53,294 nucleotides of DNA from Lachnospiraceae bacterium (lineage in GTDB: Bacteria; Bacillota; Clostridia; Lachnospirales; Lachnospiraceae): contig JAEEGT010000050.1 of the NCBI GenBank assembly GCA_016280465.1, positions 1 to 53,294 of the forward strand. Reading direction: 5' to 3'. The notes under the pieces are model-generated. The model was not told where the DNA came from, searched no databases, and worked only from the letters and a program-made list of their open reading frames with translations. Positions 1-10,182 of the stretch are shown here, piece by piece (the first letter of the stretch is position 1; the number at the start of each line of letters is the position of its first letter). The position numbers and the translations under genes were made by a program.

Positions 1-1
1 G

Positions 2-409
2 ATCGATCCCGAGAAGATCGGTGATGTTGTTGGACAGAAGGGTAAGACCATCAACGCAATCATCGCTCAGACCGGTGTTAAGATCGACATTACCGATGAC
101 GGTATGGTAAGCGTTTGCGGTACCGACAAGGATATGATCAACAAGGCTTGCGAGCTTATCAATACAATAGTTTCCGACTTCGTAGAGGGCGAGATCTACA
201 AGGGAACCGTAGTAAGCATCAAGGAATTCGGTGCATTCATCGAGTTTGCACCCGGCAAGGAAGGCATGGTTCATATTTCCAAGATCGCCAAAGAGCGTAT
301 CGACCATGTTGAAGATGTTCTCACTCTTGGAGACAAGGTTACCGTTAAGTGCCTTGGCAAGGACAAGATGGGCCGCATCAGCTTCTCCATCAAGGATGCT
401 ATGCAGTAA
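2..409 (+). CDS. pnp: Polyribonucleotide nucleotidyltransferase, C-terminal part (KH + S1 domains), truncated by window start
   Basis: Open frame from base 2: IDPEKIGDVVGQKGKTINAIIAQTGVKIDITDDG (KH) then GEIYKGTVVSIKEFGAFIEFAPGKEGMVHISKIA (S1). Confidence 0.93.
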   Translation: MDPEKIGDVVGQKGKTINAIIAQTGVKIDITDDGMVSVCGTDKDMINKACELINTIVSDFVEGEIYKGTVVSIKEFGAFIEFAPGKEGMVHISKIAKERIDHVEDVLTLGDKVTVKCLGKDKMGRISFSIKDAMQ

Positions 410-422
410 ATGATCTTTATTA

Positions 423-453
423 CCCCGGCGGAGTGTGTTCTGCCGGGGTTTTT
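423..453 (+). terminator. Rho-independent terminator after pnp
   Basis: ccccggcggagtgtgttctgccggggttttt: GC-rich stem plus T run. Confidence 0.85.
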
Positions 454-501
454 ATCTTTTTTGTGAAGGTAGGATCCCTTACAAAACATCGGAGTTTGTC
501 A

Positions 502-1023
502 ATGAAAAAATATGCTTCAAAACTTATCTGCACCCTGGCATGCGCCCTTCTGATCCTTACGGATCAGCTGACAAAGAACTGGATCGCGGCGAATCTTAAG
601 GGCAGGGACAACATTGTCTGGATAAAGAACGTATTCGAGCTTGAATATCTCGAGAACAACGGGGCTGCTTTTTCCAGTTTTATGGGAAAGCAGGGATTTC
701 TCATAACCCTTACGATCATTGTTACCGTCATTGCGGTATTTGAGTTTGTAAGGATCCCCGAGTCAAAGCGCTACGGCTGGCTTCATGCGGCCTTTACGCT
801 GCTTATTTCGGGGGCTCTCGGGAATCTCATCGACAGGGTAAAACAGGGTTATGTTGTGGACTTTTTCTACTTTGTTCCCATCAACTTTCCCAGGTTCAAT
901 GTGGCGGATATCTGTGTAACACTGGCAGTTCCCATCTTTTTGATACTTTTCTTCTTCGTATACAAGGAAGAAGAAACCGAGTTTCTTTTTAAATTCAAAA
1001 AGACAGAAAAAACTTCTGAATGA
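502..1023 (+). CDS. lspA: Lipoprotein signal peptidase (signal peptidase II)
   Basis: ALLILTDQLTKNWI, ENNGAAFS, GALGNLIDRVKQGYVVDFFYF, FNVADICVTLAV motifs. Start set at ATG 502, not the longer ORF start. Confidence 0.93.
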   Translation: MKKYASKLICTLACALLILTDQLTKNWIAANLKGRDNIVWIKNVFELEYLENNGAAFSSFMGKQGFLITLTIIVTVIAVFEFVRIPESKRYGWLHAAFTLLISGALGNLIDRVKQGYVVDFFYFVPINFPRFNVADICVTLAVPIFLILFFFVYKEEETEFLFKFKKTEKTSE

Positions 1024-1045
1024 CGGTCGGATAGGAGGGTTACGT

Positions 1046-2197
1046 ATGAAAAGAGTATTTATTATTGTCCTTGACAGCTACGGCTGCGGCGCCATGCCCG
1101 ATGCAAAGGAATTCGGCGACGAAGGCGTGAGCACCATCAAAAGTGTAGCGAGTGCTTCCTGCTTTAACGCACCGAACCTTAAAAAGCTGGGTCTTTTCAA
1201 CATAGACGGTGTTGATCTTGAACCCAAGGAATCAAATCCCACAGGGGCTTACTGCAGACTTTCCGAAGCCTCCAAGGGCAAAGATACAACCACCGGACAC
1301 TGGGAGATTGCGGGGATCCAGTCCCTTGTTCCTTTTCCCACGTATCCTGACGGCTTCCCGCAGGATCTGCTGGATGAGTTTACGAAGGCAGTGGGCCGCG
1401 GCGTTCTTTGTAACAAGCCTTATTCCGGTACCGTGGTCATCAACGACTACGGAGACGAGCATGTAAAGACCGGAGATCTGATCGTATATACCTCTGCGGA
1501 TTCCGTATTCCAGATCGCTGCCCATGAGGACGTGGTTCCCCTTGAGGAGCTTTACGATATCTGCAGAAAAGCACGTAAGATACTTACGGGAAAGCACGGC
1601 GTGGGACGTGTCATCGCAAGACCCTTTGTGGGTACCAGCGGCAATTACACAAGAACTCCCCATCGCCATGACTTTTCTTTGGAGCCTACAGGTACCACCA
1701 TGCTCGATCAGTTAAAGGCTGCGGGCAAGGATGTGCTTGCGATCGGAAAGATCAATGATATTTTCGCGGGTAAAGGCATCACCGAGTATGTTTACACCTC
1801 CGGAAATCCCGAGGGCATCGACCGGACCATTGAATGGGCGGACAGGAACTTTGAAGGCCTTTGCTTTGTAAATCTTGTGGATACGGATATGATCTACGGC
1901 CACAGACGCGACATAGAAGGCTATGCCGGGGCTATTTCATATTTCGATTCCAAGTTGCCTGAAATAATGGGTAAGCTCCGTAAAGACGATATCCTCATGA
2001 TAACCGCTGACCACGGATGCGATCCCGGATATACAAAGACCACCGACCACACCAGGGAGTACATTCCTCTTCTTGTGTACGGTAATACGATCACACCCGG
2101 AAATCTGGGGACCAGGAGCACCTTTGCAGATATCGGGGCAACCGTGCTTAAATACTTCGGGATCAAACCCGAATTCAAGGGAGAATCCCTGTTTTAA
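1046..2197 (+). CDS. deoB: Phosphopentomutase
   Basis: MKRVFIIVLDSYGCGAMPDA; GKDTTTGHWEIAG; ADHGCDPGYTKTTDHTREYIPLLVYG. Confidence 0.95.
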   Translation: MKRVFIIVLDSYGCGAMPDAKEFGDEGVSTIKSVASASCFNAPNLKKLGLFNIDGVDLEPKESNPTGAYCRLSEASKGKDTTTGHWEIAGIQSLVPFPTYPDGFPQDLLDEFTKAVGRGVLCNKPYSGTVVINDYGDEHVKTGDLIVYTSADSVFQIAAHEDVVPLEELYDICRKARKILTGKHGVGRVIARPFVGTSGNYTRTPHRHDFSLEPTGTTMLDQLKAAGKDVLAIGKINDIFAGKGITEYVYTSGNPEGIDRTIEWADRNFEGLCFVNLVDTDMIYGHRRDIEGYAGAISYFDSKLPEIMGKLRKDDILMITADHGCDPGYTKTTDHTREYIPLLVYGNTITPGNLGTRSTFADIGATVLKYFGIKPEFKGESLF

Positions 2198-2266
2198 GCC
2201 CTTTGCAGGCAGTGTACTTCTGCCATGACGGGCATAATGCTTTTTTGAAAGGAATCAAGTTTTTTA

Positions 2267-3859
2267 ATGGGCAGTTTTGATAAAGAAATCAACAGAAGGC
2301 GTACTTTTGCCATAATTTCCCACCCCGATGCAGGTAAGACCACCCTCACGGAGAAGTTTCTTCTTTACGGCGGTCAGATCAATCTTGCCGGATCCGTTAA
2401 GGGTAAGGCCACCGCAAGACATGCGGTTTCCGACTGGATGGAGATAGAAAAAGAAAGAGGTATATCGGTCACTTCGTCCGTTATGCAGTTTGAGTATGAC
2501 GGTTTTTGCATCAATATCCTGGATACTCCCGGACACCAGGACTTTTCGGAGGATACATATCGAACCCTGATGGCTGCGGATTCCGCCGTAATGGTCATTG
2601 ACGGAGCCAAGGGCGTGGAGCCACAGACCCGTAAACTCTTTAAGGTCTGTGCCATGAGAGGCATTCCCATCTTTACTTTTATCAACAAGCTGGACAGAGA
2701 CGCTCTTGACACCTTTGATCTTCTTGATGATATCGAAAAAGAACTGGGTATAGCCACATGCCCCGTAAACTGGCCCATAGGTTCGGGTAAAGGCTTTAAG
2801 GGTGTGTACGACCGAAAGAGCCGCAACGTTGTCACTTATTCCGATACCCAGAAGGGTACCAGGGAAGGACATACGGAGATCGTTTCCCTGGACGATAAGG
2901 ATGCCGCTCTCAAAGAGATAGGAGAGGATGCCTACGAAAAACTGGAAGGCGAGATCGAGCTTCTGGACGGCGCCAGTGCGGAGTTTGATCTTGACGAGGT
3001 CAGAGCCGGAAAGCTTACTCCCGTTTTCTTCGGATCGGCCCTTACCAATTTCGGAGTTGAGATCTTTTTGCAGCATTTCCTTGAGATGACCACCACGCCC
3101 CTTCCCAGAAGATCCGAGGATGGAGAGGTTGAGCCTACGGACGATGCTTTTTCCGCATTTGTTTTCAAGATCCAGGCAAACATGAACAAGGCTCACCGCG
3201 ACAGGATAGCCTTTATGCGTATCTGCTCCGGTAAATTCGAAGCCGACAAAGAAGTTAAGCATGTGCAGGGCGGAAGAAACTTACGTCTTTCCCAGCCCCA
3301 GCAGATCATGGCGGATGAAAGAAAGATCCTTTCCGAAGCCTATGCGGGAGATATCATCGGCGTGTTCGATCCCGGTATCTTTTCCATAGGTGACACGGTA
3401 TGTGCTCCCGGCAAGAACATTAAGTTCGAAGGCATACCTACCTTTGCTCCCGAGCATTTTGCAAGGGTACGCCAGATCGATACCATGAAGCGCAAACAGT
3501 TCATCAAGGGTGTTTCACAGATCGCTCAGGAAGGTGCCATCCAGATCTTCCAGGAGCTTAATTCCGGTATGGAAGAGATCATCGTGGGCGTTGTGGGCGT
3601 GCTTCAGTTCGACGTGCTCAAATTCAGGCTGGAGAACGAATACAACGTGGAGATCCGCCTTGAGCCCCTTCCTTACGAGCATATCAGGTGGATCGAAAAG
3701 TCCGAGACCGATATTGCAAAGCTTACCGGAACTTCCGATATGAAGAAGGTTACGGATCTTAAGGGACGTCCCCTTCTTTTGTTCGTAAATCCCTGGAGCA
3801 TCGGCATGACCCTTGACCGCAATCCGGGTCTTGAATTATCGGAGTTTGCAAGAAACTGA
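2267..3859 (+). CDS. prfC: Peptide chain release factor 3
   Basis: GTPase motifs SHPDAGKTTLTEK, DTPGHQDFSEDTYR, NKLDRD; RF3-like C-terminus. Confidence 0.95.
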   Translation: MGSFDKEINRRRTFAIISHPDAGKTTLTEKFLLYGGQINLAGSVKGKATARHAVSDWMEIEKERGISVTSSVMQFEYDGFCINILDTPGHQDFSEDTYRTLMAADSAVMVIDGAKGVEPQTRKLFKVCAMRGIPIFTFINKLDRDALDTFDLLDDIEKELGIATCPVNWPIGSGKGFKGVYDRKSRNVVTYSDTQKGTREGHTEIVSLDDKDAALKEIGEDAYEKLEGEIELLDGASAEFDLDEVRAGKLTPVFFGSALTNFGVEIFLQHFLEMTTTPLPRRSEDGEVEPTDDAFSAFVFKIQANMNKAHRDRIAFMRICSGKFEADKEVKHVQGGRNLRLSQPQQIMADERKILSEAYAGDIIGVFDPGIFSIGDTVCAPGKNIKFEGIPTFAPEHFARVRQIDTMKRKQFIKGVSQIAQEGAIQIFQELNSGMEEIIVGVVGVLQFDVLKFRLENEYNVEIRLEPLPYEHIRWIEKSETDIAKLTGTSDMKKVTDLKGRPLLLFVNPWSIGMTLDRNPGLELSEFARN

Positions 3860-3866
3860 TAAAGTG

Positions 3867-3875
3867 TGTTATAAT
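3867..3875 (+). promoter_or_regulatory. Extended -10 promoter for the Asp23/nusB unit
   Basis: tgtTATAAT upstream of RBS cggagg and ATG 3896. Confidence 0.5.
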
Positions 3876-3895
3876 TCTTTTTCGGAGGATTCACT

Positions 3896-4258
3896 ATGGA
3901 TAACGAAAAAACCCTTGATTGCGAAAGCACAGTTAAAATAGCCGGCGACGTTGTAGGCAAGATCGCTGCCATTGCAGCCCTTGAGGTCGAAGGCGTGTCT
4001 GCCATGGGCGGAAATATAACATCCGAGCTTCTTTCTAAGGTTGGCATGAAGAACCTTATGAAGAATGTCAAGGTTGAGATCTTAGGTTCCAAAGTCAACA
4101 TCGGTGTGGCTGTTACCGTGGATTACGGTGTAAGTCTTCCCGGTATTTCCGGAGCGGTTCAGCAGAAGGTCAAGCAGGCTGTGGAGAGCATGACCGGTCT
4201 TACCGTTAACACCGTTACCGTCAAGATTTCGGGGATCAGTCTCACAAAGGAGAAATAA
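3896..4258 (+). CDS. Asp23/Gls24 family envelope stress protein
   Basis: [27 protein letters not shown]; adjacent to nusB as is common in Firmicutes. Confidence 0.88.
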   Translation: MDNEKTLDCESTVKIAGDVVGKIAAIAALEVEGVSAMGGNITSELLSKVGMKNLMKNVKVEILGSKVNIGVAVTVDYGVSLPGISGAVQQKVKQAVESMTGLTVNTVTVKISGISLTKEK

Positions 4259-4671
4259 TGAAAAGAAGCGAAATTCGCGAGATCCTGTTTAAACTTTTGT
4301 TTCGTGCGGAATTTAACGATATGAGCGAGATGGAAGAGCAGACCGGACTGTTTTTTAATATCGAGGAGACTGTGGACAAGCACGATGTCTCTCCCGAAGA
4401 CAGAGATTATATCGGCAAGCGTGAGGCTGCGGTCCTGGCTAAATTTCCCGAGATCGATAAACTTATCGACGAGAAGGCCGAAGGCTGGACCGTAGGGAGA
4501 ATGGGCAAGGCCGAGCTTACCATTTTACGTCTTGCGGTCTACGAGATCCTTTTCGATGACGATATTCCGGCATCCGTAGCCATTAACGAGGCTGTGGAAC
4601 TTGCCAAGAAATACGGACAGGATAATTCCGGCAGTTTTGTCAACGGCGTACTTGCCAAGTTTGTAAAATAA
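4258..4671 (+). CDS. nusB: Transcription antitermination factor NusB
   Basis: [70 protein letters not shown]. Confidence 0.95.
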   Translation: MKRSEIREILFKLLFRAEFNDMSEMEEQTGLFFNIEETVDKHDVSPEDRDYIGKREAAVLAKFPEIDKLIDEKAEGWTVGRMGKAELTILRLAVYEILFDDDIPASVAINEAVELAKKYGQDNSGSFVNGVLAKFVK

Positions 4672-4672
4672 T

Positions 4673-5878
4673 ATGTTCAAGAACAGGAAAATCTTTAAAC
4701 GGCCCGATATTGTCGCTGCATTTATTTTCGGGCTTCTTATAGTGCTGAGTCACGTGCTGATCCATCCCGGACAGCGCGATGACGCCTGGTTTGCGGAGGT
4801 TTTGAACGACAAAACCCTTCCTGAATATCTGGCCTACAGATACGAAGTTTGGACGGCACGTCTTCTTATCGAAGTTACCCTTGCGGTATTCACAAGGAAC
4901 CTTTACGTATGGCGGATTGTCAATGTATTCGCCATACTTCTTCTTAGTTATTCCATATCAAAGATAAATGATTTTAAGCACACGGAATTCGTGTTTGTTG
5001 CCCTGTGCTTTTTCCCTTGGACCTTCATGCGGGAAACCGGATGGGCCACTACCTTTATCTGCTATATCTGGCCATTTGCCTGCGGAGTATGGTCCCTTTC
5101 AGTGCTTAAGGAACTTTACGAGCAAAAGAAAGTTTCCGGTTTCAGGATGATCCTTGCTTTCTTGGCCTTTATTTATGCCGTAAATTTTGAGCAGGTTCTG
5201 GTTTTGTTTTTCTGTATCCTCGTTTATGTTCTTATACGGTGCATATATGAGAAGGCAACCCACGCCATTGTGCCAGTAGTAATCCTTCTTGCGGTTGAAA
5301 TGGGCATGCTGTGCTTTTCCCTTACATGTCCTGGCAACGCATCGAGAACAATGCTTGAATCAGCAGCCCATATGCCTGAGTTTACGGGCTTTAATCTTAT
5401 AAACAAGGCGGTTCTGGGGCTTAATTCCACGTTTATAAGTTTTTCCCATAAGGATCCGGTTCCTTTTTTGTTTTTCGCGGTTGTTTTCGTATATGCCCTT
5501 AAGCGAAAAAGAAAACTGTCTTTCATACTGAATCTTGCTGCTGCGGCCTATTATACGGCGATCTATGCCCTTACGGCCATGCATCTGTTTAAGTATTCGG
5601 GAGATGATTTAAGGCTTACGGGAGCTTACCTCTTTTTTATCGCCAATCTGTGTTACGTGGTCATTGTTCTTTTGACCCTTATGTTTCTTACGGACCGGGT
5701 GGAGGAAAATCTCCTTCTTTGCACTGTGTTCGGAGCCGGAATGCTTACCAGAGTTATGATGGGTTTTTCACCCACATGCTTTATGTCCGGGCAGAGAACC
5801 TACACCTACGTGGACTTTGTCATGCTTTTTGTGACTGTAAGACTGATACTGAATTTGTGTGAGAAAAACCATGAATAG
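4673..5878 (+). CDS. Polytopic membrane protein, DUF6056-like / GT-C-like
   Basis: About 10-11 hydrophobic segments; HPGQRDDAWFAEVL near the N-terminus; starts 1 nt after the nusB stop. Confidence 0.6.
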   Translation: MFKNRKIFKRPDIVAAFIFGLLIVLSHVLIHPGQRDDAWFAEVLNDKTLPEYLAYRYEVWTARLLIEVTLAVFTRNLYVWRIVNVFAILLLSYSISKINDFKHTEFVFVALCFFPWTFMRETGWATTFICYIWPFACGVWSLSVLKELYEQKKVSGFRMILAFLAFIYAVNFEQVLVLFFCILVYVLIRCIYEKATHAIVPVVILLAVEMGMLCFSLTCPGNASRTMLESAAHMPEFTGFNLINKAVLGLNSTFISFSHKDPVPFLFFAVVFVYALKRKRKLSFILNLAAAAYYTAIYALTAMHLFKYSGDDLRLTGAYLFFIANLCYVVIVLLTLMFLTDRVEENLLLCTVFGAGMLTRVMMGFSPTCFMSGQRTYTYVDFVMLFVTVRLILNLCEKNHE

Positions 5879-7277
5879 ATCCGGAGAATCCTTGGATTTT
5901 TACAAAAAAGTCTTTAAACTTGCGCTGCCAATAGCGGCGCAAAGTCTTATTACCATCGGTGTCAACATGCTTGACACCATGATGGTGGGAAGTCTGGGTG
6001 ACGATCCTCTTTCCGCCACATCTTTGGGAAATTCCTTTATCAGCATATTTCAGATATTCTGCATGGGCCTCGGAATGGGGGCTTCTGTTTTGGTGTCCAG
6101 ATACTGGGGCATGAAACATTCCTCGGAAACTGACAAAGAAAAAGAAGATGCTTCCCTTGCCCTGAAACAGACCGTGTGCCTGATGTTACGCCTTACCCTT
6201 ATCCTGGCAACCCTGTTTGCACTGGCAACCTTCTTTATCCCGAACCTTATCATGCGTACCTATACCGATGAAGCTCCCATTATCAAAGACGGCATAAGAT
6301 ATCTGCGTTATTCCGTTGTCACTTATTACTTTGTGGGTCTTTCTCTTGTGGTGACCATAGTGCTTCGAAGCGTGGGACAGGTGCTTTTTCCCCTGCTTGT
6401 TTCTATCGGCGCTTTCTTTGTAAACCTCTCCATGAACTATATCCTGATATTCGGTAAATTTGGCGCTCCCAGGCTTGAAGTGGCGGGAGCGGCTCTCGGT
6501 ACCCTCATAGCCAGAGTCTTCGAGTTTGTCATGATCGTGGGATACCTTCTTTTCTTTGACAGGAAAGTGTTCTTCAGGATAAAGGATCTTTTCATGAAGA
6601 CAAAGTCCCTGCTGGGAGAATATATCCGCATAAGTATTCCCGTGCTCATCAGTGACGGGATACTGGCTCTTGGAAATAATTCGGTAGCCATGGTCATAGG
6701 TCATATCGGCGGGACTTTTGTGGCCGCCAATGCCATTACCAGTGTTACCCAGCAGTTAAGTACGGTGGTCATCTCCGGCGTGAGCCAGGCAGGAGCCATC
6801 GTTACGGGTATTACTCTCGGCGAGGGTGACAGAGAGAAGACCATGCGTCAGGGTTACAGGTTCTTTGGCCTCGGACTGGTGCTGGGGCTTTTATCCGCAG
6901 GTTTTATCGTGCTTTTCAGCGATCCTATCATCGGTTTTTACAAAAATGTAAGTTCCGAGACCGCGGCGACCGCGAAACAGTTAATGAACGCCATAAGTCT
7001 CATACTGGTGTTCCAGGGCACCAACAGCATCATGACAAAGGGCGTGCTCAGAGGCGGCGGAGACACAAAGATTTTGATGCTGGCGGACAATATATTTCTG
7101 TGGATACTCGCAATTCCCCTGGGGATACTGGCGGGGTTTGTGTTCCATATGTCCGCATTCTGGATCTATATATTCTTAAAGTCGGATCAGATCGTAAAGA
7201 CCTTCTGGTCCTTCCTAAGGCTACGGAGTCGTAAATGGATCAAAAAGATCTCTACAGGTGAACCCCAAAAAGCATGA
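5871..7277 (+). CDS. MATE family efflux transporter
   Basis: LPIAAQSLITIGVNMLDTMMVGSLGDDPLSATSLGN; VLRGGGDTKILMLADNIFLWILAIPLG. ATG 5871 chosen over GTG 5859. Confidence 0.93.
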   Translation: MNRSGESLDFYKKVFKLALPIAAQSLITIGVNMLDTMMVGSLGDDPLSATSLGNSFISIFQIFCMGLGMGASVLVSRYWGMKHSSETDKEKEDASLALKQTVCLMLRLTLILATLFALATFFIPNLIMRTYTDEAPIIKDGIRYLRYSVVTYYFVGLSLVVTIVLRSVGQVLFPLLVSIGAFFVNLSMNYILIFGKFGAPRLEVAGAALGTLIARVFEFVMIVGYLLFFDRKVFFRIKDLFMKTKSLLGEYIRISIPVLISDGILALGNNSVAMVIGHIGGTFVAANAITSVTQQLSTVVISGVSQAGAIVTGITLGEGDREKTMRQGYRFFGLGLVLGLLSAGFIVLFSDPIIGFYKNVSSETAATAKQLMNAISLILVFQGTNSIMTKGVLRGGGDTKILMLADNIFLWILAIPLGILAGFVFHMSAFWIYIFLKSDQIVKTFWSFLRLRSRKWIKKISTGEPQKA

Positions 7278-7415
7278 CGGATTCATTTATTATTAAGACT
7301 TCCTTCCCAAATCCACCCTTTAAATAACCCTCAGTGTGTGATAACATAATATTTATCATGTCAGAGCATTTTAGGGGATACTGTGCCCTTTTAAAGTTAA
7401 GGAGATGATTTTATT

Positions 7416-8306
7416 ATGAGTTTTAAGGATGAGCTTGATGCCAGGGTCGCTAAGGTCAACGATCTGCTTGAAGGAGTGCTTAAGATTGATGCGGGACTTG
7501 CCGAGCCCCTTATGGAGGCAATGCGATACAGCGTATTTTCTCCCGGCAAGAGACTTCGCCCCATAATCATGGAGGAGACTGCAGCGCTATTTGACAGGGA
7601 TGCCAAGGAATTGCCCTATTTTATGGCCGCTCTTGAGCTGATCCATTCTTATTCCCTTGTTCACGATGATATGCCCTGTATGGACAACGATGAGTTCAGA
7701 CGGGGAAGGAAGACCACACATGCCGAGTATGGCGAGGACATTGCCCTTCTTGCCGGCGACGGCCTTCTGAATTTTGCTTATGAGACCGCAGCCGCTGCTT
7801 TTAACAATACGGATGATTATAACAGAGTGGCCCGCTGCATGCAGGTGCTTACCCGCAAGGCCGGTATTTTCGGCATGGTTGGCGGACAGTCCGTTGATGT
7901 TCTCAGTACCAAAGCAGGTTCTCTTTCCGAATCGGAACTTTTATACATGCATAAAAAGAAAACCGGTGCACTTATCGAGGCTGCCATGATGATAGGCGGC
8001 ATTCTCGGCGGTGCCACCAGGGATGAGATAGAAGATCTTAAGTCCGCAGCCAAGAATATCGGACTTGCTTTCCAGATCCGCGACGACATCCTCGATGTTG
8101 AAGGCGAATTCGAAAAGCTGGGCAAAGCCGTTCATTCCGACAGTGTCAGGAACATGGATACCTATGTGACGATCTACGGTATGGACAAAGCCAAGGCCGA
8201 TGTCAAGGCCTATTCCGACGATGCTCTTGAGACCATCGCATCCTTCGGACGAAGAAACGAATTCCTGGAAGAACTGATCCAGAGTCTTATTAACCGGGAC
8301 AGGTAG
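7416..8306 (+). CDS. ispA: Polyprenyl (farnesyl/geranylgeranyl) diphosphate synthase
   Basis: HSYSLVHDDMPCMDND first Asp-rich motif and FQIRDDILD second Asp-rich motif; next to dxs. Confidence 0.92.
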   Translation: MSFKDELDARVAKVNDLLEGVLKIDAGLAEPLMEAMRYSVFSPGKRLRPIIMEETAALFDRDAKELPYFMAALELIHSYSLVHDDMPCMDNDEFRRGRKTTHAEYGEDIALLAGDGLLNFAYETAAAAFNNTDDYNRVARCMQVLTRKAGIFGMVGGQSVDVLSTKAGSLSESELLYMHKKKTGALIEAAMMIGGILGGATRDEIEDLKSAAKNIGLAFQIRDDILDVEGEFEKLGKAVHSDSVRNMDTYVTIYGMDKAKADVKAYSDDALETIASFGRRNEFLEELIQSLINRDR

Positions 8307-8310
8307 ATAC

Positions 8311-10182
8311 ATGCTTTTAGACCTGATTGAAAAAGAAAACGATATAAAGAAGATCCCGGAAGAAGACTGGCCCAGACTTTCCGAGGAGATCAGACAGTTC
8401 CTCATTGAAAAGATAAGTGTTTCCGGCGGACATCTGGGATCGAATCTCGGTACAGTGGAGCTTACCATGGCTCTGCACCTTGCTTTTGATCTTCCCAAGG
8501 ATAAGATCATCTGGGACGTGGGACATCAGTCTTATACCCACAAACTCCTTACAGGGCGGAGAGAAGGCTTTGATTCCCTTCGAAAGTACGGCGGAATGGC
8601 AGGCTTTCCGAAGACCAAAGAGAGCGACTGTGACTGCTTCAATACGGGACACAGCTCCACTTCTTTGTCTGCGGGTCTGGGATTTGTTAAGGCAAGGGAT
8701 ATTACCGGCGGGGACAATTTCGTGGTTTCAGTCATAGGTGACGGCTCCCTTACAGGCGGCATGGCTTACGAAGCCCTTAACAATGCGGGTAAGCTTGTCA
8801 CAAACTATATAATGATCCTTAATGACAACGAAATGTCCATTTCCGAGAATGTGGGTGGCGTATCAAAGTATCTGAACAGCATACGTTCCAATGTAGGATA
8901 TCAGGACTTCAAATATGCCATTTATAAGGGACTTATGAACATGCCCGGCGGCGGAGGTATGGTAAAGGGCTTAAGGCGTGCCAAGAGCTCCTTTAAGAAC
9001 CTGGTGGTTCCCGGAATGTTCTTTGAAGATATGGGTATCACCTATTTGGGCCCTGTGGACGGGCACAATGTCAGGGAAGTGGTCAATGCACTGTATGATG
9101 CCAAGCGCATGAAAAAAGCAGTCATTGTCCATGTGGTGACAAAAAAGGGCAAGGGGTATCTTCCCGCGGAGAATCACCCCGCAAGGTTCCACGGAGCCGA
9201 ACCCTTTGATATAGAGTCGGGACTTCCTTCCCACCCCAGGATCAAGGCCAACTATACGGATATCTTTTCAACCGTCATGGTCAAACTCGGGGAGAGAGAC
9301 GAGCGGGTCTGCGCCATTACTGCGGCAATGCCCGACGGTACGGGCCTTAAGAGATTCAAGAATGCCCATCCCGACAGGTTTTTCGATGTGGGTATCGCGG
9401 AAGAGCACGCCGTGACCTTTGCGGCAGGACTTGCGGCAGGCGGATTAAAGCCGGTGGTGGCCATTTATTCTTCCTTCCTGCAAAGAGCCTACGATCAGAT
9501 ACTTCACGATGTTTGCTTACAGAATCTGCCTGTGGTATTTGCCATAGACAGGGCGGGTATCGTTGGTTCCGACGGCGAGACCCATCAGGGAATATTTGAT
9601 ATTTCTTTTCTTTCAAGCATACCGGGCCTTACGGTCATGGCTCCCAAAAATAAATGGGAATTGTCGGACATGCTGAAATTTGCTCTTTCACTTAATGCAC
9701 CCGTGGCTGTCAGATATCCCAGAGGCGAAGCCTACGACGGACTTGAGGACAAGCGTGAACCCCTTGAACTTGGCAGGAGCGAGATGCTTTTCAAAGAATC
9801 CGATATAGCCGTTATTGCGCTTGGTTCCATGGTAAAGACCGGCGAAAGGGTCAGAGAAAACCTTAAGGCACGGGGATATTCCTGCACTCTGGTCAATGCC
9901 AGATTCGCAAATCCCATCGATGGTGATATGCTCCGTGAATTAAGCCGTGATCATAAGCTTTTGGTCACTCTCGAGGAGAATGTGAAGAGCGGAGGTTTCG
10001 GTGAGAGAACAAGGCAGCTTCTTTACGATGAAGGCATTGGGACCGAGCTTCTTTGTATCAGCATTCCCGATGAATTTGTGGAACACGGGAATCCCGAAGT
10101 CCTTAAAAAAGCAGTCGGCATAGATGCCGACACCATCACCGAAAAGATCCTTAAAGCATACGGGAGTTTACTGAAAACATGA
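8311..10182 (+). CDS. dxs: 1-deoxy-D-xylulose-5-phosphate synthase
   Basis: GGHLGSNLGTVELTMALH; WDVGHQSYTHKLLTGR; GDGSLTGGMAYEALNNAG; RAGIVGSDGETHQGIFDISFL. Confidence 0.96.
   Translation: MLLDLIEKENDIKKIPEEDWPRLSEEIRQFLIEKISVSGGHLGSNLGTVELTMALHLAFDLPKDKIIWDVGHQSYTHKLLTGRREGFDSLRKYGGMAGFPKTKESDCDCFNTGHSSTSLSAGLGFVKARDITGGDNFVVSVIGDGSLTGGMAYEALNNAGKLVTNYIMILNDNEMSISENVGGVSKYLNSIRSNVGYQDFKYAIYKGLMNMPGGGGMVKGLRRAKSSFKNLVVPGMFFEDMGITYLGPVDGHNVREVVNALYDAKRMKKAVIVHVVTKKGKGYLPAENHPARFHGAEPFDIESGLPSHPRIKANYTDIFSTVMVKLGERDERVCAITAAMPDGTGLKRFKNAHPDRFFDVGIAEEHAVTFAAGLAAGGLKPVVAIYSSFLQRAYDQILHDVCLQNLPVVFAIDRAGIVGSDGETHQGIFDISFLSSIPGLTVMAPKNKWELSDMLKFALSLNAPVAVRYPRGEAYDGLEDKREPLELGRSEMLFKESDIAVIALGSMVKTGERVRENLKARGYSCTLVNARFANPIDGDMLRELSRDHKLLVTLEENVKSGGFGERTRQLLYDEGIGTELLCISIPDEFVEHGNPEVLKKAVGIDADTITEKILKAYGSLLKT

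Noticed and set aside
2264-3262. 332-aa minus-strand ORF antisense to prfC
   Set aside because: Shadow ORF. The + strand encodes a full RF3 with all GTPase motifs; the antisense product has no recognisable family features.
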